Positions 58,645-63,969 of a stretch of 63,969 nt of DNA are shown in pieces. The position numbers and the translations under genes are program-made. The DNA comes from an uncultured Spartobacteria bacterium (lineage in GTDB: Bacteria; Verrucomicrobiota; Verrucomicrobiia; Chthoniobacterales; JAATET01): positions 1-63,969 of the forward strand of contig CALLUD010000028.1 in assembly GCA_938011325.1 (NCBI GenBank). Reading direction: 5' to 3'. Position 1 is the first letter of the stretch, and each line of letters starts with the position of its first letter. The notes beneath the pieces were generated by a model, which saw only the letters and a program-made list of their open reading frames with translations, was not told the origin of the DNA and did no database searches.

Positions 58645-60123
58645 CTACGCCGTCTCGCGCGGCTTCATGTGCGGGAAGAACAGGACGTCGCGAATCGATT
58701 CCGCCCCCGTGAGCATCATCACGAGCCGGTCGATGCCGATCCCGATGCCTCCCGCCGGCGGCATTCCGTATTCGAGCGCCTCGAGGAAATCTCCGTCGAG
58801 CTTTTGCGTCTCGCCGCCGCTCTGCTCCTCGAGTCGCTGCCGCTGCACGATCGGATCGTTCAGCTCGGAATAGCCCGGCGAAATCTCCTGTCCGTTGATG
58901 ACGAGTTCGTAAACATCGACGACCGACGGGTCCTCCGCATTCTGCTTCGCCAGAGGCACGAGCTCCTTTGGACAATGCGTCACGAAGAGCGGGTCCATCG
59001 TCTTCTCCTCGATCATCTTTTCGAAGAGGTGCTGCGTGACTTCGAAATCGGCAACGCACTGCCGCACATCGAGCCCCATCTCCTCGGCACGCTCACGCCG
59101 GATCTGCGGCGAGAGTTCATACCAGTCGGGCACGACGCTCCGGATGAGATCGGCATAGCGGGCCCGCTTCCACGGCCGCTCGAGATTGATCGTCTTCGTC
59201 ACGTTGTCCTCCGCGTCCTTGTGCTCGATCTTCAACCCACCGCAGATCGTCTGCGCGAGATGGCAGATCAGCTCCTCGACGAGGTCCGCCATCTTCTCGA
59301 AGTCGGCAAACGCCCAGTAGGCCTCGAGCATCGTGAACTCCGGATTGTGCCGGCGCGAGATGCCCTCGTTGCGAAAATTGCGATTGAGCTCGAAGACCTT
59401 AGGGAATCCACCGACGAGCAGCCGCTTCAAATACAGCTCGGGCGCAATGCGCAGATACAGGTCCATGCCGAGTGCGTTGTGATGCGTCTTGAACGGCTCG
59501 GCCGCGGCGCCACCGGCGATGGCCTGCATCATCGGCGTCTCGACTTCGAGGAATCCACGATCCTCGAGGAATCGCCGGATCTCCCGCACGATCGCGATGC
59601 GCTTGTGAAACACTTCGCGCGACTCCGGATTCGCGATGAGATCGAGATAACGCTGGCGATACTTGATCTCGGTGTCCTGCACGCCGTGCCACTTGTCCGG
59701 CATCGGCTTCAGCGACTTCGCCAGCACCGTGAAGTTCTTTACGCGGATCGTCGGCTCGCCCGTGCGCGTGATGAAGCCCTCGCCTTCGACGCCGATGAAA
59801 TCGCCAATGTCCAGATTCTTGAAGATCGCGAAGGCCTCGTCACCGATTTCCTTCGCGTGAATGAAAATCTGAATCCGTCCCGGCAAGTTGCCCGATCCCG
59901 AGGAATCCGAGAGATCGAGAAACTGGCTCTTGCCCATGTCGCGATGCGCGGTGATGCGACCCGCCGCGCGCAGGGCGGCCCCTTCCGCAAACTTGGCGCG
60001 AACTTCGGCAATGGTGCCATCGGTCTCAAAGCGCTGGCCAAATGGATCGACACCCGCAGCGCGAATGGCGTCGAGTTTCTGTCGACGAATGGCGAGCAAT
60101 TCGGAGAGAGGCGTGGATTCCAT
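58645..60123 (-). CDS. lysS: Lysyl-tRNA synthetase, class II
   Basis: The 492-residue class II synthetase has an N-terminal OB-fold anticodon-binding domain (AAGRITAHRDMGKSQFLDLS), motif 2 FRNEGISRRHNPEFTMLEAY, and motif 3 GGIGIGIDRLVMMLTG. It charges tRNA-Lys with lysine. The length is full. It is the last gene of the minus-strand block from priA to lysS in order of position, though not in one operon. Confidence 0.95.
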   Translation of the reverse strand: MESTPLSELLAIRRQKLDAIRAAGVDPFGQRFETDGTIAEVRAKFAEGAALRAAGRITAHRDMGKSQFLDLSDSSGSGNLPGRIQIFIHAKEIGDEAFAIFKNLDIGDFIGVEGEGFITRTGEPTIRVKNFTVLAKSLKPMPDKWHGVQDTEIKYRQRYLDLIANPESREVFHKRIAIVREIRRFLEDRGFLEVETPMMQAIAGGAAAEPFKTHHNALGMDLYLRIAPELYLKRLLVGGFPKVFELNRNFRNEGISRRHNPEFTMLEAYWAFADFEKMADLVEELICHLAQTICGGLKIEHKDAEDNVTKTINLERPWKRARYADLIRSVVPDWYELSPQIRRERAEEMGLDVRQCVADFEVTQHLFEKMIEEKTMDPLFVTHCPKELVPLAKQNAEDPSVVDVYELVINGQEISPGYSELNDPIVQRQRLEEQSGGETQKLDGDFLEALEYGMPPAGGIGIGIDRLVMMLTGAESIRDVLFFPHMKPRETA

Positions 60124-60225
60124 GAGAGCCCTGCAGCTTGTCGCAGCGTCACGGAGCGCTCAATGGAAAACTCCATCGAAGAGGCTTCCCACCATGCGCC
60201 ACCGGCACTCGATCACGGGAGTCAC

Positions 60226-60259
60226 AAAAAAGGCCGGCGGAGCTTGTCCGCCGGCCTTT
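60226..60259 (-). terminator. Intrinsic terminator after the second PEP-CTERM gene
   Basis: GGCCGGCGG (60232-60240) with leading AAA and CCGCCGGCC with trailing TTT (60248-60259) form perfect 12-bp arms around a 7-base loop. On the minus strand the arm is followed by a run of T (AAAAAA at 60226-60231 on plus), as expected for a terminator of the gene that ends at 60277. Confidence 0.9.
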
Positions 60260-60276
60260 GATCGCCTGGCAATCAA

Positions 60277-61893
60277 CTATGCGTTGGCGCGGCGGCGACG
60301 ACGGGCGGTCGCAATGACAACCACGAGTCCTCCCACCATCACCATCGCGAACTGCGACGGCTCCGGAATGGCGCTGAACTGCACCACGCCATTTGCGTCG
60401 AGCCCTGTCACCGTGAAGCCGGCAAGCTGAATCGCGTCCAACTGGCTCAGCGTGAGGCCCGAGCCGTCCGAGAAGCTCAGCGTGTCCACGCCAACCTCGA
60501 AGTTCTCGAGCACCAGGCTTCCGCTCCAGGTCGCGCCGCTGCTGTCCGCAAACACCAGCGAGTTGGCGCCCGGCACGAGACCGAAGTTGATCGTGGCTGT
60601 GCCGTCCAGAGCCAGAGCGCCCATCGTGTCGCTGAAACCGGCGAGATCCAGCGTCGCCGAATTCAGCGTGAGGTCTGAAGCGTCGGCGATCACATCATCG
60701 GCGCCGAGAGCCAGCGTGCCCGCCTGGACCACCGTGGCACCTGCGTAGCCGTTCGCACCGGACAACGTGAGCGTTCCATCACCGACTTTCGTCAACCCAC
60801 CGGCGCCGGTGAATGGCTGGGCGACAGCGATGTCGTTGTCATTCGTGTCGAGAATGAGGCCGCCCGCATCCACGTTCAACGTCAGCGTCCCGCTGCCGGT
60901 GCCATTGACCGCGATGAAGTTCACGTTCGAGCTCTGGGCGATGACTCGCGTCCCGTTGAAGTTCACGGTTGCGGACCCGATCACACCGGTTTTTGCGATT
61001 CCACCGAGCGTGGCGGTGCCGCCGTCGAAATTCACGGTGCTGTTGCCCTCCAGCAGATTGAGGAGCGGGGTCGAGATGGCGCCCGACTTCAGTGTGAGGG
61101 TGCCGGTGCCGCCCGCACTTCCGGCGCCTGCGTTCGTCGCCGCCATGTTCAGAAAACCGGAGGCGATATTAATCGTGCCGCCGTCGACGAGAACCGTGCC
61201 ATTGCCGCCCGTGCCGTTGCTGCGGCCGATCGTGAAGTTCGCCGTTCCGACCACATCGAACAGCGCTCCGGAAAGAACGTGCAGCGTCCCGTTACCGCCG
61301 ACGGCCCCCTGAGTATTGTTGTCGGATCCTATGAGGAACGGGTTGGCGCCGTTGTGGGTCCATACCGCGGAGTTCTCGAGGGTCAGCATGCCCGTGCCGG
61401 GGGAGCCGACGCTGGTGTGGCCCGTGCCGGAGCTGATGACGAGCGTGTTCGCGCCGGAGACGGTCATTGTGCCATGCGAGTTTTGCGAGCCGCCACCGAT
61501 CCGAAGATTCACGAGGGTGAGAGAACCTCCCGTCATTTCGTAGACACCGACGGCGGTGCCCTGACGTCCGACTACAATGCCGTCGTTCATCACGAGGTCG
61601 CCGCCCGTTTGAATCAGCGTCCCGGTTGCGAGTCCGACGCCGTTCTGGCCGACATTGATGGCCAGAAGAACAGCAACCCCGGCGGACATCGTGGCGGTGC
61701 CGCCATTGCTGATCTCAGCGACATCGAGCGGCCATTCGCCGACGAATCCCGGAGTCCAGTTGGCTCCGTCCAGGAAATCGCCGGTGTCGACATTCCAGGA
61801 TTGGACGGCAGCGAAGGTCGAGGAAACGCCTGCGAGAGTGGCGGCGATGGCGAGCGATGCCCGCCGCGTGAAGAGGGAGTGGGTGTGCATCAT
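60277..61893 (-). CDS. PEP-CTERM protein with autotransporter-like beta-repeats
   Basis: The 538-residue protein has a signal peptide (RRASLAIAATLAGVSSTFAA), then repeated Gly/Thr/Asn-rich strands of the autotransporter passenger type (GTLIQTGGDLVMNDGIVVGR, KVGDGTLTLSGANGYAGATV, VVQAGTLALGADDVIADASD). It closes with the PEP-CTERM tail: IPEPSQ, a helix (MVMVGGLVVVIATA) and RRRRR. It should be exported, folded as a beta-helix and processed by exosortase at the surface. It likely is part of the cell surface or extracellular matrix. A terminator follows at 60226. Confidence 0.9.
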   Translation of the reverse strand: MMHTHSLFTRRASLAIAATLAGVSSTFAAVQSWNVDTGDFLDGANWTPGFVGEWPLDVAEISNGGTATMSAGVAVLLAINVGQNGVGLATGTLIQTGGDLVMNDGIVVGRQGTAVGVYEMTGGSLTLVNLRIGGGSQNSHGTMTVSGANTLVISSGTGHTSVGSPGTGMLTLENSAVWTHNGANPFLIGSDNNTQGAVGGNGTLHVLSGALFDVVGTANFTIGRSNGTGGNGTVLVDGGTINIASGFLNMAATNAGAGSAGGTGTLTLKSGAISTPLLNLLEGNSTVNFDGGTATLGGIAKTGVIGSATVNFNGTRVIAQSSNVNFIAVNGTGSGTLTLNVDAGGLILDTNDNDIAVAQPFTGAGGLTKVGDGTLTLSGANGYAGATVVQAGTLALGADDVIADASDLTLNSATLDLAGFSDTMGALALDGTATINFGLVPGANSLVFADSSGATWSGSLVLENFEVGVDTLSFSDGSGLTLSQLDAIQLAGFTVTGLDANGVVQFSAIPEPSQFAMVMVGGLVVVIATARRRRRANA

Positions 61894-62302
61894 GACTTTG
61901 GGGGATCTACCATTCCTTAACTACGGGTTCGTCCCAGGTTCGTCCATGAGATCACCCACCCCACTTACTGAGATCCTTTACGCACTCGCAGATGGGCGAA
62001 AGTTGGCTGCTCAGCAGCGAAGCGAAGGCGCGAAACCGTGTTCGCTCCCCTGTCTGATCCACCATTTCGTTGCGAATCCCCTCTCGCGACGCGCTTCAAA
62101 AGCCAGTTGTCTTTCCGATCAATTGCCCGGCGCGAGCATTCGGCCGACGAATCCCACGCGTCCCGGCGCGTCAGGCACCAACCTCATCCCCTTCGCCGAC
62201 AAACATCGCGGCAACCATTCGTCGCGCGTCGTGCTGAGAATCAGCACAACATGCGCGGCGGGCTGCGCAAAGGCGCATCGACCCGCCGCGAAAAGAACGG
62301 AC
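61894..62302. other. Intergenic region, 409 bases
   Basis: No convincing gene is seen between the PEP-CTERM gene and the glycoside hydrolase gene. The minus strand has an open frame ending at 62119 with a coding-like stretch (AHVVLILSTTRDEWLPRCL, later RVGFVGRMLAPGN) but without a good start, so it may be a gene relic. The right-hand end of the PEP-CTERM transcript, which starts here, should include its promoter. No clear promoter or repeat was recognised. Confidence 0.4.
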
Positions 62303-63421
62303 CTATTTCCTGCCTTCCTCGGCGAGCTTCTTGATCAGCTCCGTCTCGGCCGGATCATACGGCGTGCCATCGGGACGGAAGATGTCGTGGAACCACACCT
62401 CCGGCTCGCCTTCATCCGCGGTTTTCCAAGTATCCCAACCATGGATGGTGTTCGTCTTTCCGGCGACGAATCCCCAGTTGTAGGCGCCAATATTTCGCTC
62501 GTGGAAATACGGCAGGATCGCCTCAAACGTGCTGCCTGCGGTGCGCGCCATGTATTCCGTGCAAACCACGGGCCGGCCATACCGGAAGAGCGCCTCGGCC
62601 ATCTCCTTCGTTTTATCCAGCGTCGTGTAGGCGTGGAAGGTGATGATGTCGCTGTTTTCGAGCTGGAACTTGTTCAGCGGAGAAAGCTTCTCGGGATCGG
62701 TCCACCAATCGCCCGTCCAGACCCCCGCCGTGAGCGGCTGCGAGGGATCCATTTCCCGCGCCCACGCGAAGACCTTCGTGAGCAACTTCAGGCTGAGCTC
62801 CTCCTTGTTCTTCGGCTCGAGTGGACGGTAGTGATCGTTGTTCAGGTTGCCCGGCTCGTTGTAGAGGTCCCAGGCGAGGACCCGCTTGTCGTCCTTGAAC
62901 CTCGCAATGACCGCCTGGATGTAAGGCTTTACCTCCGTGTCCCAGCTCGCCTCATTCTGCAGGATCGCACGACCCGGACTCTGCACCCAGCCGGAGTTGT
63001 GCACGCCCGGTGTCGGTGCAGGCTGCGGGCCCGGTTTGGGATCCGGATTCCAGACATCATCGAGCAAAACGAGCAGCACGCGAATGCCATGCTTGTCCGC
63101 GATCGAAAGAAATTCATCGACGCGATTCAGGAACGCCTCCTTGTCCTGCTTCCACGCGAGGTCGTGAAGGTAGACCCGCATCGTGTTCATGCCGATGTTC
63201 TGCGCCCATCCCAATTCCTTGTCGATCTCCTCGGGCGGAAAAGTCTCTGCATCCCAGAACTCGAGCTGGTTGATGACGCTGGCGGGACTGTAATTCGCCC
63301 CGACCAGCCACGGCAGTGAGTCATACCAGGCATTGGCCTTTTCCTTGGACCACTGTTCGGTCTCGGCAAAGGCAGTCATCGAGGCGACAAGGGAGAGAAC
63401 AAGAGGGACACGGAACTTCAT
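62303..63421 (-). CDS. Secreted glycoside hydrolase (clan GH-A, GH5-like)
   Basis: The 372-residue protein has a signal peptide (MKFRVPLVLSLVASMTAFAE) and a TIM-barrel of the GH-A clan. The likely acid/base is Glu189 in the DLYNEP motif; the likely nucleophile is Glu289 in VVCTEYMAR. Other landmarks are GANYSPASVINQLEFW, NTMRVYLHDLAWKQD and the end GAYNWGFVAGKT. It probably hydrolyses a plant or microbial beta-glycan such as beta-mannan or xylan; the exact substrate is not readable. It is 51 bases after a Pro-Thr-linker protein gene on the same strand. Confidence 0.86.
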   Translation of the reverse strand: MKFRVPLVLSLVASMTAFAETEQWSKEKANAWYDSLPWLVGANYSPASVINQLEFWDAETFPPEEIDKELGWAQNIGMNTMRVYLHDLAWKQDKEAFLNRVDEFLSIADKHGIRVLLVLLDDVWNPDPKPGPQPAPTPGVHNSGWVQSPGRAILQNEASWDTEVKPYIQAVIARFKDDKRVLAWDLYNEPGNLNNDHYRPLEPKNKEELSLKLLTKVFAWAREMDPSQPLTAGVWTGDWWTDPEKLSPLNKFQLENSDIITFHAYTTLDKTKEMAEALFRYGRPVVCTEYMARTAGSTFEAILPYFHERNIGAYNWGFVAGKTNTIHGWDTWKTADEGEPEVWFHDIFRPDGTPYDPAETELIKKLAEEGRK

Positions 63422-63472
63422 GCCCGCATAAGCTAGGCGGGACTCCCGCCATCTCCAAGAAAAACGGAGCGT

Positions 63473-63969
<497 letters not shown>

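Noticed and set aside
62119..62290. Minus-strand frame with VVLILSTTRDEW
   Set aside because: It has coding-like composition but no start codon in a good context and no recognised family; kept only as a possible relic in the intergenic note.
61655..63319. A 554-residue plus-strand ORF
   Set aside because: It is antisense to the second PEP-CTERM gene and the glycoside hydrolase, and crosses the intergenic gap without any recognised motif.

Overview
The window is GC-rich DNA, about 64 kb, gene-dense with short spacers, from a Gram-negative bacterium that is most likely a member of the Verrucomicrobiota. The signs are two PEP-CTERM proteins (the sorting signal read by exosortase, common in this phylum), a very long GreA-type factor like that of chlamydiae and other PVC bacteria, a CNNM pair, a stand-alone CoaB and a peptidoglycan-recycling ligase. 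The phylum is an inference; there is no rRNA in the window.

Layout. 1-483: 21-bp tandem repeats, related inverted repeats and a small minus-strand ORF. 484-6619: an FHA-adenylate cyclase, a DUF1737 protein, a split YeeE/YedE sulfur-transport pair, an FHA-ABC transporter with an OmpA-like lipoprotein, and small envelope or hypothetical genes. 6863-6934: tRNA-Cys. 6942-20717: a LysR regulator facing a ten-gene nitrate assimilation operon. 20807-28215: cardiolipin synthase, PfpI and GNAT proteins, then the minus-strand prfB, ftsB, eno and long greA genes. prfB carries an intact programmed +1 frameshift. 28410-34165: a PEP-CTERM protein, mpl, a flavodoxin-less NADPH reductase and two CNNM proteins. 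34262-39175: DUF309, an NSS transporter with its small subunit, metF, galE and a 3D-domain protein. 39455-43374: queD, queE, an FGGY kinase, an SRPBCC protein and folE2. 43421-46723: a glycogen debranching enzyme and a DksA-like-rpmG-rpsR operon. 46786-60123: an AsmA-like protein, priA, a beta-helix protein, ilvB, a prolyl oligopeptidase, carbonic anhydrase, coaB and lysS. 60277-63969: a second PEP-CTERM protein, a glycoside hydrolase, and the 3' end of a Pro-Thr-linker protein that runs off the window.

The most coherent system is the nitrate operon. It holds a signal-peptide-less, NasS-like nitrate-binding protein; an NrtABCD importer with a 55-residue basic ORF between nrtB and nrtC; a siroheme nitrite reductase (NirA); a CysJ-like NADPH diflavin reductase; a single-chain fusion of a four-cluster ferredoxin subunit to a membrane anchor; and a molybdopterin nitrate reductase. 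Many of the junctions overlap. I infer that nitrate is imported, reduced on the inner face of the membrane with electrons from quinol, and that nitrite is reduced to ammonium with NADPH through the diflavin protein. The nitrite reductase and the diflavin reductase share an N-terminal motif that could be a docking or common-partner signal.

Limits: everything here comes from reading the sequence. No database search, structure prediction or alignment was run. Family names rest on recognisable motifs and gene order.
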